From Lathyrus oleraceus (taxonomy: Eukaryota > Streptophyta > Magnoliopsida > Fabales > Fabaceae): a stretch of 64,000 nucleotides of DNA. Under the pieces are notes generated by a model. It did no database searches, was not told the origin of the DNA, and saw only the letters and a program-made list of their open reading frames with translations. The number at the start of each line of letters is the position of its first letter. Within the stretch, counting starts at the first letter, position 1. This document shows, one piece after another, positions 1 to 11,419 of this stretch. The position numbers were made by a program, and so were the translations under genes. Where the stretch lies: the NCBI RefSeq assembly GCF_024323335.1, contig NC_066580.1, forward strand, positions 255,788,977-255,852,976. The letters are read 5' to 3'.

Positions 1-73
1 TCAGATGATTGGCGCGGGTATTGTATCGATGAGACAGCTTGGCTGAAGCACAAAAGAATAACCAATAAGACAT
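1..73 (-). pseudogene. Ogre A gag, N-terminal fragment
   Basis: The reverse strand starts with an ATG at 73-71. It encodes about 24 residues that closely match the start of the Ogre B gag at 10669 (MSYRLFFCASAKL in B, with R4 replaced by W here). The rest lies outside the window. The reading may be the true gag start, or gag may begin at a downstream methionine before the coiled coil, as also possible in B. Confidence 0.7.
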
Positions 74-354
74 ATGGCGGAGGAAAACCTACTATGCAAA
101 TGATGCATGAAATGCAATGCTTTGATTGTTTTTATTTTCAAGGAACATACTTTTTTATTTGCAAATATATAATAACAATTGTAACAATTTGATTGACCAA
201 AAAAATCTCTTTTATTCATATAATTTTGGAAGTATTACATTGAGTAAATTTTTAGAAACAAAAATACAAGAGAAAAGGAAACTAGTCATCCTAAGGATCC
301 CCTAACAACAGTGTCAGATGATTTGGCTGCAGGCGCGTATTTCCTTCGGATGCG

Positions 355-1561
355 TCAAATCTCAAACTCAAAAGAAGTCTTCATCTGAGCCTTCTCGAGG
401 ACAAGTTGATCAACAATCTTCTTCCAAGCAACGGAAGGTTGAGGCATACTAGAGGAAGATGAAACATCTGACTTTCTCTGTCTCTTCACTACTTGGTCTT
501 CAAGAAGCTCGATAAGTGCATCCATGTCTTTAGACTCAAGCTGCAACTCCTCATGCTTTCTGTTCAAAGCATGGAATCGCTTTTCCCACATATCCTTCTC
601 TTGCTTCATCTTAGCGAGTGCGTCTTCCAACTCCTCTACATCTTGGTTAGGGAGAGTTAATGGCTCACTGACAACCATATGCATAGGTCTCTTACAAGCA
701 TAAGGCATCTTTAATTCCAAATCTCTCTTCTTCACCCAAAGAGTGTAAGCTTTCAAAGCTACACAGTTGCGTGGGCCAAGCTCGAATTTACCTTTCCTAT
801 GCACATTATGCCAAGCATGCACCATCTTCTGCTTCAAATGTTGGGGATTTTTACCCTCTTGATAGAAAAGACCTTCTAACTGAGTGTTATTAGGTTTGTC
901 TCTCAAGGGGAACCCAAGTTGACGATGAGCCAAAGCAGAGTTATAGTTGATTCCTCCTTGTGTACCAATGAGAGGCACATTAGAGAACTCACCACAATTA
1001 TCAATAATCTCCAAGCTACCCAATGTAGTGTCATACCAAACTATATCATCATCAATGAGGGACATAAGTCTCTGAGACCACCTTAGACATTGTTTGTTCT
1101 CCATAAAAGCAGGGGCCTGAGGCAAGTGCGAAATAAACCACTTGTACAGAAGAGGAACACAACACGCAGTAGTTCCACCACTTTTAGATTTCTCCAAATG
1201 CAAAGAGAAGTACATATCACCTAATAGAGTAGGCACAGGATTCCCAATCAAGAACATTCTAATGGCGTTAACATCAACAAAACCGTCAATGTTAGGGAAC
1301 AAAGCCAAAACATAGATGAGAAACAGAAAGGTAGCTTCAAAAGCGTCCACACTACCGGCTTGAGCAAAGGTAGTAGCTTCCTTGATGAGGAACTCAGAAG
1401 TCAACACAAACATCCCTCCTTTCTTCATCTAATGAGCCTCAATATCAGACTTCTTCAAGTGAAGAGCTTCAGCTATGATATGAGATTTGGGAATCTCTTC
1501 CAGTCCATTAAAAGGCACTTTGTCAGAAATGGGTATTCCCAAGAGATGGGCATACTCCTCC
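355..1561 (-). pseudogene. Ogre ORF1 protein (unknown function), element A
   Basis: Ogre elements carry an extra ORF upstream of gag whose role is unknown. From 1428 down to 355 a clean frame gives 357 residues. The coding similarity continues upstream to 1561, but is broken by an in-frame TAG at about 1431-1429 in place of a tryptophan codon. The protein has a globular N-terminal part with conserved blocks such as GSVDAFEA, LFPNIDGFVDVNAIR and GTQGGINYN. It ends in a charged C-terminal helix (about residues 245-315), probably a coiled coil. It may belong to the plant mobile domain / DUF7745-type proteins; that family name is from memory. The copia element at 1562 removed the first quarter. 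Confidence 0.75.
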
Positions 1562-2840
1562 TGAAGGAGAATGGCGATCCAAAATGCAGCGGAATTTAAA
1601 ATTTTCTCCTTTAATGATCCTTACGAATGGGCATGACCAGTGATAGAATTGTTACCTCTTGTGGCGATCACGAACGTTGAACGATGACAACGCCTCTACT
1701 CAATTCACACGAACGGATTCCTTCAATCTCAGTGCTAGCTGCTATGAATGAAGGCTTTGAGTGAGAGAGAGAGAAACGAAATTCCAATTAGAGTGACAAT
1801 GCTTCTACCCAAGGGTTCTATTTATAGAACCACTTGTGTGGGCTTCAAGCTAAAAAGCCCACTTAAGTGTATTTTGGCCCATATCTTATAATATGCCCAA
1901 AATCACTTAAGCGTGTGGTACCTTACCATATTTCGTATTCCACTTAAGTGCACTGTACCTTACGATGTTCCTTAGTTACTCTATCTCTCATCAATCCGTC
2001 CTTTGTGTGTGACCCTGTAGGTTTTCACGATGTTGGCAATTATATTAAATCACGCATTTAACATAATAAACAGTGAGCGGTATTTAGCAACACATCACTG
2101 CTACCCAAGTCATGAAAATGTCATGTGATCTGACAAATCCTTCTGTGATAATAATTATGTGTATAACTACCCTTTTGCCCTTATGTCTATATTGAACACA
2201 AGGCATAGACCGTGTCATCCCTGTCCAGTTCAATATTGGGCCCATAGACATTTATCCTGTTACGCAGGATGGGCAAATTCCATCTAGGTCACTCATGTCC
2301 CTTAGCATGCTTTGTGGAGTACCCATCAATTGCCTTTATGGTTATCCAGTTACGGACAACGTTGGATCAGCAATAAAGCACTCGACTCTACATCTAGGAT
2401 CCATAGTGGTTTCAGGTCGAAGAGTGGTATACATCATTATCACCATGAGAATAACTTATGACACTTTGCATAACATTCTATATAGTATTCTCATAGCGGG
2501 TCAATCCAGTATAAATATTACTCTTAATATTCATACCTATGTTTGAGACATGATAACATCTTATCCATGATCCATGAGATGTGATCATCAGTCTATAAAC
2601 ATAATAGTCTCCATGCTTTAATGTTATCCCACTTCACAATAAAGCTCGACTACGGATACTTTAAGAATAGTGTCCTTATGTTTAATGTGCTCTCATGATT
2701 AAGTCACACTTGATACATTAAACGGACTATCTATTCCAGGGACTTTATTAAACAAACATAATAAAGAAAAAGCCTTTTATTATTAATAAATAATTCGATA
2801 CAAGTACCAAAAGTATTGGCCTCTAGGGCTTACACCAACA
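1562..2840 (-). repeat. 3' LTR of copia A (1279 bp)
   Basis: On the minus strand it starts TGTTGGTGTAAGCC at 2840 and ends CTTCA at 1562, so it has TG...CA termini. It is homologous to the solo LTR at 11420-12776 and the partial LTR at 28413-29731. It is shorter than the solo copy mainly because a short repeat around AAAGGTTT is collapsed near 1660-1670. Confidence 0.92.
1819..1826 (-). promoter_or_regulatory. TATA box of copia A LTR
   Basis: TATAAATA on the minus strand, centred in an inverted repeat (TTCTAT / ATAGAA). The same box is present in the two other copies of this LTR, at 11756-11763 and 29396-29403. Position within the LTR fits the U3 promoter. Confidence 0.55.
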
Positions 2841-2850
2841 ATCTCCCACT
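2841..2850 (-). other. Polypurine tract of copia A
   Basis: Minus-strand AGTGGGAGAT directly precedes the TGTTGG start of the 3' LTR. This is the expected position and composition of the plus-strand primer. Confidence 0.8.
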
Positions 2851-3099
2851 AGCACTAGAGCCAATCAGGCATACCCCTAATGCCAATAAATCTAGTATGG
2901 CCATCATGCTTCTGCTGCGCAAGAGGCTTTGTCAGTGGGTCAGCAATATTGTCAAGTGTAGGTACTCTACATATTTTCACATCTCCTCTATCTATTATCT
3001 CTCCTTAGCTTGTGCGATAGCACCATTGTTATCACAATAGAGATCAATGGGATTCACAATGTTAGGAACTATGTCAAGTTCACTAATGAACTTTTTGAT

Positions 3100-4465
3100 C
3101 TAAACAGCTTCCTTTGCTGCACTTGAGGCAGCAATATACTCGGCCTCGGTTGTAGAATCAGCAACTGTATCTTGCTTTGAACTTTTCCAACTCACAGCGC
3201 CACCGTTTAAGCAAAACACATAACCAGATTGCGATCTAAAGTCATCCTTATCTGTCTGGAAGCTGGCATCGGTGTATCCAATTACAGCCAACTCTTCCTG
3301 ACCTCCATATATCAAGAATGAGTGCTTAGTCCTTCTCAAGTACTTAAGGATATTCTTGACAGCTACCCAATGGGCATCATCAAGATCAGATTGGTACCTA
3401 CTCAATGCACTTAAAGCATACGAGACATCTGGTCGAGTACATAACATGGCATACATGATAGATCCTATTGCAGATGCATATGGAATCTTATTCATGCGAT
3501 CCCTTTCTTCCTTAGTTGAAGGGGATTATGTTTTTGATAGACACATGCCATGTTGCATAGGTATGAATCCTTTCTTGGAATCATGCATATTAAAGCGTCT
3601 CAGCACTTTGTCTATGTACGTACTCTGACTTAGGCCAAGCAGATTCTGTGATCTATCTCTATAGATTTTGATTCCTAACATATAGGCTGCTTCACCTAGG
3701 TCCTTCATAGAAAAGCATTTCCCCAACCAAGACTTTACTTGTTGCAGGGTAGGGACATCGTTTCCAATGAGTAATATGTCATCTACATATAATATCAGGA
3801 ACACGATCATGCTCCCACCAACCTTCTTGTAGACACAAGGCTCATCTTCATTCTTGATGAATCCATATTGTTTTACTGTTTCATCAAAATGAAGATTCCA
3901 GCTTCTGGAAGCTTGCTTCAATCCATAGATTGACCTTTGTAACTTACATATCTTTTGGGCTTCTTCTGGTATGTCAAATCCTTCAGGTTGTGTCATGTAC
4001 ACATCCTCAAGAAGATTCCCATTAAGGAAAGCAGTTTTGACTTCCATCTGCCATATTTCATAATCATGATATGCAGCGATAGCAAGTAAAATCCGAACAG
4101 ATTTAAGCATTGCAACTGGTGAAAAGGTTTCATCATAGTCAACCCCATGAATTTGTTTATATCCTTTTGCAACCAGTCTTGCCTTATAGATATGTACCTT
4201 ACCATCCACGTCAGTCTTATTTTTGAAGACCCACTTGCATCCTATAGGGTTAACTCCTACAGGAGGCTCTACCAAGGTCCAAACTTGGTTTGTGTACATG
4301 GAATCCATTTCAGATTTCATGGCTTCTAGCCACTTCTCAGACTCGGGACCAGTTATGGCGTCTTGGTAGGTCACAGGCTCATCTTGATCCATGAGTAATA
4401 CATCACCTTGATCTGTTATGAGATATCCATATCTCTCAGGTAGGTGACGTATCCTGCTTGACCTA
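3100..4465 (-). pseudogene. Copia A reverse transcriptase and RNase H
   Basis: The RT part (4465 down to 3526) is open for about 310 residues. It starts with the linker block ending in LPERYGYLITDQGD, followed by the copia RT with KARLVAKGY, QMEVKTAFLNG and the catalytic YVDD within LYVDDILLIGND. A frameshift near 3500-3525 separates it from the end of RT and RNase H (3495-3100). That part has TRPDVSYA, the first RNase H aspartate in GYTDASF and the glutamate in TEAEY. Spacer 2851-3099 holds the decayed end of RNase H and the 3' untranslated part. Confidence 0.88.
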
Positions 4466-4506
4466 CACAAGTGTCAAATGTACGCAGATAAGATTCATGT
4501 TCCTCC
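4466..4506 (+). other. 41-bp patch of Ogre integrase sequence inside copia A
   Basis: These 41 bases are identical to 18130-18170 of the Ogre B integrase (its zinc-finger region) and lie antisense to the copia gene. The intact relative at 27951-28073 has about 120 bp of copia integrase-RT linker here instead. The patch abuts copia sequence sharing TCCTCC on one side and a couple of bases on the other. It interrupts the copia reading frame. Confidence 0.85.
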
Positions 4507-5640
4507 CACTGATTCCTTTGGAAATAAAATCCTTTTCTAGGAAAACTCCAGTTCAAGCGACAAACACTTTGCCCTCAGAAGGATTGTAGAAGTAATACCC
4601 TCTTGTTTCTTTAGGATACCCCACAAATAAGCATTTGTCAGATTTGGGCTCAAACTTAGTTGAAATTTGTCGTTTCACATAAACTTCGCAACCCCAAATC
4701 TTCATGTAAGACATATGTGGTTTCTTACCACTCCATATCTCATATGGTGTCTTTTCAACCTTTTTGGATGGAACACGGTTAAGTGTGTAAGCTGTTGTCA
4801 ATAGTGCATGTCCCCAAAAGGAGTTTGGAAGATCGGCGTGACTCATCATGGATCGGACCATGTACTTCATTCTTGAATTCCTTGAACTTTTCAAAGGATT
4901 CTGATTTGTGTTTCATTAAATACACATAACCATATCTACTGAAATCATCAGTGAATATGATGAAGTACTGAAAACCTCCTCTGGCTGGTATGTTCAGTGG
5001 TCCACATACATCAGTATGTATGAGGGCCAAAAGATCATTAGCTCTTTCACCTTTTCCTGTGAATGGAGACTTTGTCATCTTTCCAATTAAACAAGATCTG
5101 CATGTCTCATATGATTCATAATCAAAAGAGTCCAAGAGTCCATCTTTATGGAGTTTGGAAATGCATTTCTCATTTATGTGGCCTAATCGACAATGCCAAA
5201 CGTAAGTTGGATTCAACTCATTAGGTTTCATCCTTTTAGTATTAATGTTATAAATAGGCATTTCAAGATCAATGACATATAGTCCATTGTTCATTTGTGC
5301 AGTAGCATAGAACATATCATTCAAATAAATTGAGCAACAATTGTTCTTTATTATAAATGAAAAACCAAACTTGTCCAAACAAGAAACGAAACTAATATTC
5401 CTGCTAATTGCAGGTACATAATAACAGTTCTCTAACTGAATTATTAAACCACTAGGTAAAGTCAATACATAAGTTCCTACGGCTAAAGCAGCAACCTTTG
5501 CTCCATTGCCAACTCGTAGGTCGACTTCACCTTTTGCCAAAACTCTACTCCTTTTTAGTCCCTGCACATTGGTACAAATGTGAGAATCGCATCCAGTATC
5601 TAATACCCATGATGCAGAAGTAGATAAATTAATTTCAATA
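4507..5640 (-). pseudogene. Copia A protease and integrase, integrase core deleted
   Basis: Minus-strand reading gives the protease active site as WVLDTGCDSHICTN around 5600-5560. The integrase zinc finger follows (WHCRLGH ... CRSC), then the first core aspartate in HTDVCGPL and the FTDDFSRYGYVYL block. At about 4870-4885 the sequence jumps out of frame to MVRSMMSHADLPNSFWG. Comparison with the copia family indicates that about 150-190 bases carrying the second catalytic aspartate and the glutamate are gone. The integrase C-terminal region (about 4860-4507), including KRQISTKFEPKSDKCLFVGY, is retained. Confidence 0.85.
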
Positions 5641-6503
5641 ACAAAAATACCTTAAGTTGAAGTCTCTACTCCATTCTTCTTATCTTCCAGGTACTTTGGG
5701 CAGTTTCTCTTCCAGTGTCCGGTCTTACCGCAGTGGAAGCAGGTGCCTTCTTTTTCTATGCCTCCACTAGGCTTTAATGCAGCAACGGTGGGTTTGGGTT
5801 AGGCAACTTCCTTGCCTTTCCCTTTATCACCCTGCTTGGTGGGCCTTTTGTTCTGTCTCTTTCCATTTCTGATCATCAGAATGGACTTCCCTTTTGACTT
5901 CAGATTCTGCTCAGCAGTTCTTAACATGGCGAGCAGTTCAGGAAGAGATTTGTCCATATCATTCATATTGAAATTTACGACAAATTAACTGAATCTATCT
6001 GGCAACGATTGTAAGATCAAATCAGTCGCAAGTTCCTTTCCGAGGGGAAAACCCAATCTCTCAAGGTTTTCCATATACCCAATCATCTTGAGCACATGGG
6101 GACCTACAGGGGCTCCCTCAGCTAACTTGCCTTGAAAAAGGGCTTTTGAAACTTCAAACCTCTCATGCCTTGCTTGCTCTTGATAGAGCATCTTCAGGTG
6201 TTCGATCATATCGAACGCTGCCATGTTCTCATGTTGCTTTTGCAATTCTGAGTTCATGGTAGCTAGCATGAGACAAGCAGTTTCATTGGCATCATCGACA
6301 TGCTTCTTATAAGCATCTCTTTCTGCCTTAGGTGCAGAACTAGGAGGTTCTTCTTCAGGAACAAGTTTCTCCAAGACATACAACTTTTTATCATGTTTGA
6401 GGACAATCCTCAGGTTTCGGTGCCAATCCAGAAAATTTGTCTCAGACAATTTTTCTTTGTCAAGGATTGATCGCAAGATGTTGTTAGAGATGTTTGTTGT
6501 CAT
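5641..6503 (-). pseudogene. Copia A gag with zinc knuckle
   Basis: The start codon at 6503 opens 172 residues of copia-type gag, with the conserved block ERLGFPLGKELATDLILQSL near the end. A stop at about 5985 breaks the frame. The same protein continues out of frame to a CCHC knuckle (CFHCGKTGHWKRNC) at about 5742-5700. The charged region before the knuckle is lysine rich. This start is supported by the absence of earlier gag similarity and the leader at 6504. Confidence 0.85.
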
Positions 6504-7104
6504 GGTAATCTACATAAGAATTAATGAAAATATAAGTATCATTGACATATTTAATTAGGCCTTTAATTAAATATGCTCCCACTATTTTACTCAAAACAAA
6601 TGACCCTCATCATTTGATTCGGAAAATCCCGTTGAAAGATTTTCTAGTGGGTCGAGATCCATATTTCACTTCGTTCTAAGTCCGCGTAGGCGGATTACAC
6701 AAAACTAGGTTATTTAGGTAGGAACTCCTTCCAATTGTATCTAATACAACTCTCGAATATTTTAGTTGGGTGAATAACTCCTTATTCCAATCCATCACAT
6801 GGATAATTTCCAACTCTTGCTTCTAAACATATATAATCTTATTATAATTTGTTTAGTTAAGTTTGACCCATTGTTTTAACAATTGGATATTACAATTATA
6901 TCATCGCACCTTACTAATATAGAACATGCACCTCGCGTAGGCGAAACCTACATTATCCGATACTAGTCTTAATGAGTGTTAAAACTTAGAAAGCATAAAC
7001 TTAATATTTTATTTGAGGGAATTTGCAATTATTCTGATCTCACCGGCTTATTTATCATATAAATCGTCTCACACATGCATCAACATACATACACATGTAT
7101 CAAA
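6504..7104 (-). other. Copia A 5' leader, truncated
   Basis: Non-coding, AT-rich leader between gag and the missing 5' LTR. It contains two copies of GCGTAGGCG (about 6684 and 6937), the first inside a short stem TCCGC/GCGGA. No primer-binding site TGGTATCAGAG is visible before the switch to Ogre LTR sequence near 7105. Confidence 0.6.
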
Positions 7105-8144
7105 ATAATTAAAAATGGTCACAAATTTGACCTCAGTTGGATTTGGTATAAATGAGTTATGCATTTTTGAAGTTGAGGAAAATCACTTGTTCAATGGTAT
7201 TGGTCCAAAATGACCTATAATGTATCCTCATATCACATGCTCACAAAAGTTGATTTAGCTCTTCCTCCAAACATAAAAGTTGAATTATACACCCTAAATT
7301 TGATTTTGAAACTTGGAAATCTTCCATCTAATAAAAATTGAGCAAGTTATGGCCTTGGGAAGTTGACTTTCAAATTAGGGTTTAGACAAAATGACCTATA
7401 ATCTTTCAACATAAAAAATGACTTTTAAAGCAAAAATTTCTCTATACCTAAATATGAAAGTTGTTTGTAATGTCATTTAGAGTAACATGTCTCTTAGAAT
7501 AATTTTCATATGATGAAAATTGTAGGAGATATGGTCTAGGGAACCCCAGTTTTGATCAATTGAATTCCTCTGGTCAGCCACCATGAACCACCTTGATAAC
7601 TTGCAATTCTCTTGACTTTTGGGACTCATGGGAGATAATATATGCATAAGATGATGAAATTTGAGATCCCCCTTGAAATATTTGATCAATTGGTGAAGAA
7701 GCTTGTTGAAGAAGTTACTCAAGATACCCAGATAAACTAGGGTTTCCAAGGCAAACCAATTCCAAACTCTTGATGAAATCTTGATCAAAATAACATGTAA
7801 AGGTCATGGGGACTCATATATGATGCCTAGAGACAATATGGATAATTCCTTGGTTGATCTCTTAGCAATTAGGGTCTTAAACCCTAGATGTGAACTTGAT
7901 AGATCAAAGGTGATCAGGTGCCTTACCTACAAAAGAAATAGACAAATGCAAAGACATATTTTTGGTATTTTGGTTAGTAAATGATAAAATAACAAGTATG
8001 ATACAATCACATGGTGCTTGGTGATCTATCCCAAAACAAATCCAATGAGTAAGGTATAAGAAGGATGCCAAGGTATGATCTCAATGTCAATGCATGTGAT
8101 GTGAATAACATGAGGCATCTTAGGGTCAAAATTGGGGTCTTACA
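7105..8144 (-). repeat. Ogre A LTR, first about 1040 bp
   Basis: On the minus strand the LTR starts TGTAAGACCCCAATTTTG at 8144. It is homologous to the beginnings of the Ogre LTRs at 21879 (+), 35265 (-) and 52214 (-). The left boundary is a deletion junction with the copia leader at about 7105; the exact base was not fixed by eye. It carries the paired motif ATGACCTATAAT at 7210 and 7391. Confidence 0.85.
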
Positions 8145-8950
8145 AATTGTATATTTGATGTTTGTATACTTGTTTGTGTGATATAATATGCTTGTTATGC
8201 TTGGTGATCTCTGAGTGGTGAGATAAGTTTTAACCCGAACTTGAGTGCAATTAAGATAGAAGGATGGTTAGTCATGTTCGACTTGTGTGGAGTAGTCCTT
8301 AACAAGTTGGCTTGAGACCCATCTACTCAGTGGAGAAACTTTTAGAGTTATTAATGTCACACAAGTTATTTGTGGTTAGGCATTACTTTCTCTGATTTGG
8401 GGTCCGAGAAGCTGAGGACCGTAGAACATTTAACCCAACTTGGCCTATTTAGGACATAGTGCGGAGACTGTTCAAGTGTAGACTTGATAATAGTTGTTAC
8501 GCGATACTACACTCAGAGGAGTTTCTCTTGAGAATATTATGGGTTGATGAGTCAGTCATCCTAACCTGTAATATCCAATAGATAGAATTAAGACTCTGGG
8601 AACTCTTTAGAAAATGATCTACAGGTTTTTATCCTTAGTAAACTCCTTTGGGATGGTTCTTACCTTGACTCCATGCTCGTGACTCAAAACAAACCCTTAA
8701 TTCTTGGTTTATCCAATCAAGTCTTGTCGATATCAATGGAACTTGGGTGTTGATAAGGTGAAAACCATAATCCACCAAATTGGATGATTGATGTTGACAA
8801 AGACTTGATTCATCCTTTGACCTTTGTTTCCCTTCTATGTGATCCCTTATTTGTGATTGTTGTGTTCATGCATTCATACGCATCATGACATTCATCACAT
8901 GAAAAATAACTTCAAGGAACTAAGGTTTTATTTGCATATATTTTCAGACC
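8145..8950 (+). other. Ogre B 5' leader
   Basis: About 800 bases without a supported gene, between the Ogre A LTR end and the ORF1 start. The sequence fits an Ogre 5' untranslated region because ORF1 follows directly. The region closest to the LTR, including the primer-binding site, was lost or displaced by the Ogre A insertion. Confidence 0.55.
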
Positions 8951-10394
8951 ATGGATTATGGACGAAAGAACACTAAGATGTACAGTTTCAGATGTCCTGA
9001 TTTGAAAGAGCTAAGGAAGTTGTCATCCTTTGTATTAGATCCCTTGGACTTCAAGTAACATCATGGGAAGCTTTTATTTGTGTTATCTGTTGATGTAGTT
9101 GAAGGACTCTTGAGTGTTTTGGTTCAATTTTACGACCCTCTCTATTGTTTCTTCACTTTTCCTAATTATCAGCATATGCCTAAGAGTATGCCCACCTCTT
9201 GGGAATACCTGTTTCTGACAAGGTTCCTTTCAGTGGATTAGAGGAGATTCCCAGATCTCATATCATAGTTGAAGCTCTTCATCTGAAGAAGTTTGAGATT
9301 GAGGCTCATTGGGTGAAGAAAGGAGGAATGTTTGGGTTGACTTCTGAGTTCCTTATTGGGAAAGCTACTACCTTTGCTCAAGCCGGTAGTGTGGATGCTT
9401 TTGAAGCCATCTTTGTGTTGCTCATCTATGGTTTAGCTTTGTTCCCTAACATTGACGGTTTTGTTGATGTTAATGCCATTAGGATATTCTTGATTGGGAA
9501 TCTTGTACCTACCATGTTGGGTGATGTGTACTTCTCTTTGCATTTGAGGAATTATAAAGGTGGTGGGACTATTGTGTGCTTGTCCCTCTTCTATACAAGT
9601 GGTTTATTTCACACTTGCCTCAGACGCCTACTTTTGTGGAGAACAAATAATATCTACGGTGGTCTCAGAGACTTATGTCCCTCATTAATGATGATATAAT
9701 TTGGTATGACTCTGCATTGAGTAGTTTGGATATTATTGAATTTTGTGGTGAATTCCCTAATGTGCCTCTCATTGGTACACAAGGAGGAATCAACTACAAC
9801 CCTGTTTTGGATCGTCATCAACTTGGGTTCCCCTTGAGAGACAAACCTAATAACATGTTGTTAAAAGGTCTTTTCTATCAAGAGGGTAAAGATCCCCAAC
9901 ATTTGAAGCAGAAGATTATACATTCTTGGCATAATATGCATAGGAAAGGAAGATCCGAGATTGGTCCGTGCAACTGTGTAACTCTGGAAGCTTACACTAC
10001 TTGGGTGAAGAAGAGAGTTTTGGGATTGAAGATGCAGTATGCTTGTGAGAGAGCTATGTCTATGGTTGTGGTTGAGCCATTAACTCTCCCTAACCAAGAT
10101 GTAGAGGAGTTGGAAGACGCACTCGCCAAGATGAAGCAAGAGAAGAATATGTGGGAAGAACGGTTCCATGCTTTGAGTCGAAAGCATGAGGAGTTGCAGC
10201 TTGAGTCAAAGGATAAAGATACGCTTATTGAACTTCTTGAAGACCGAGCAATGAAGAGACAGAGAGAACCAGACGGTCCATCTTCCTCTAGTATGCCTCA
10301 GTCTTCCGGTGCTTGGAAGAAGATTGTTGATCATCTTGTCCTCGAGAAGGCTCAAATGAAGACTTATTTTGTGTCTGAGATCCAACGCATCTGA
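8951..10394 (+). pseudogene. Ogre ORF1 protein (unknown function), element B
   Basis: An ATG at 8951 starts MDYGRKNTKMYSF and the region aligns with ORF1 of element A from 9240 onward. It is broken by a stop at 9056-9058, a frame change near 9190 and another near 9660. The latter separates the 166-residue piece ending at 9699 from the 239-residue piece at 9675-10394. Conserved blocks GSVDAFEA, GTQGGINYN and QLGFPLRDKPNN and the C-terminal charged helix are present. The function is unknown. Its position before gag is characteristic of Ogre, and the spacer to gag (10395-10668) holds no ORF. Confidence 0.8.
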
Positions 10395-10668
10395 AGGAAG
10401 TACACGCCTGCAGCCAGATCATCTGACACTGTTGTTAGGGGATCCTTAGGATGATCAGTTTCCTTTCTCTTGAATTTGTATTTTGGTTTCTAAAATTGTA
10501 CTCAGTGTAATCCTTCCAAATAATATGAATAAAAGAGATTTTATGGTCAATCAAATTGTTACTATTGTTATTATATATTTGCAATAAAATAGTATGTTCC
10601 TTGAAAATAAAAACAAACAAAACATTGCATTTCATGCATCATTTGCATAACAGGTTTTCTTCCGCCAG

Positions 10669-11419
10669 ATGTCTTATCGGTTATTCTTCTGTGCTTCAGC
10701 CAAGCTGACTCACCGATACAACACTCGCGCCAATCAATCGAGAATCATGGAGCACTTAGAGCAAGAGAACCGAGAATTGAAGGATGAGATTGATCGTATA
10801 ACTGCTATGATGGAGTTTGTTCTAGCTGCTCAAAATCAGTCTTCTCCAACTCCTGCAACTCCTCCTCCTCAGAGGACTGTCATCTCAGAGGTTGCTACCT
10901 CAACTGTTCCTGTTGCTGCTACTCAATTTGGTCCAACTATGCCTGCTGGATTCCTGTGGGGGATCCCGCCGAATTTTATGCCTGAAGGGTTTGCACCTAC
11001 ATTTGCTTCTATGTCGGCATCTAGCCTGGTCATGTCTGTGCCGCCTCCAGTTGTTCATACTCTTCCTCGAGTTGAGGACACCATCTACCATTCTGAGCCG
11101 TTTGAGGGCTCTGATGTTTATGAGAAGATGAATGAGATGAAGGATCAGGTCCTTAAGCTGCAAAAGGAATTGAAGACATTGAGAGGAAAAGACCTGTTTG
11201 GTAAGAGTGATGTTGAATTCTGCTTGGTACCAAATGATAAGATCCCGGTGAAGTTCAAAGTCCCTGACTTTGAAAAGTGTAAAGGAAATACCTGTCCGCT
11301 TAGTCACCTTGTCATGTATGCCAGAAAAATGTCAACTCAAACTGATAATGATCAGTTATTAATTCACTACTTCCAAGACAGTCTGACTGGTGCCGCTTTG
11401 AGATGGTACATGGGGCTAG
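10669..11419 (+). pseudogene. Ogre B gag, part 1 (split by solo LTR)
   Basis: Gag N-terminal part, about 250 residues. A short lead MSYRLFFCASAKL is followed by a coiled coil (HLEQENRELKDEIDRITAMM), then a proline-rich stretch and the capsid-like region with KFKVPDFEKCKGNTCPLSHL and ALRWYMGL. At 11419 the frame runs into a solo copia LTR; gag resumes at 12777. The methionine of MEHLEQ (10747) is an alternative start. Confidence 0.8.

Larger units (their letters stand above)
1..1561 (-). mobile_element. Ogre element A (Ty3/gypsy, Tat clade), internal fragment
   Basis: This minus-strand stretch matches the plus-strand Ogre B segment around 9240-10740 in the same gene order: ORF1, a spacer of about 275 bp, then the first codons of gag. 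The spacer (74-354) is the counterpart of 10395-10668 and holds no gene. The element leaves the window on the left. On the right it is cut within ORF1 by the copia element starting at 1562. The only other part recognised is the LTR piece at 7105-8144. Assignment to Ogre rests on the ORF1-before-gag layout and on LTRs starting TGTAAGACC. Confidence 0.85.
1562..7104 (-). mobile_element. Ty1/copia element A (Angela/Tork-like), 5' truncated
   Basis: Read on the minus strand, the order is gag, zinc knuckle, protease, integrase, RT, RNase H, polypurine tract, 3' LTR, which is the Ty1/copia order. The 3' LTR ends abut ORF1 of Ogre A with left flank CCTCC (1557-1561). The 5' LTR and primer-binding site are missing: around 7105 the leader passes directly into Ogre LTR sequence. 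The duplicate CCTCC therefore cannot be checked. The integrase core is deleted, and an Ogre-derived 41-bp patch sits at 4466-4506. Angela/Tork affiliation is inferred from the gag sequence and the long LTR of about 1.3 kb. Confidence 0.9.

Noticed and set aside
10900..11307. 135-residue minus-strand ORF across gag
   Set aside because: Shadow of the Ogre gag frame, with no similarity to a known protein.
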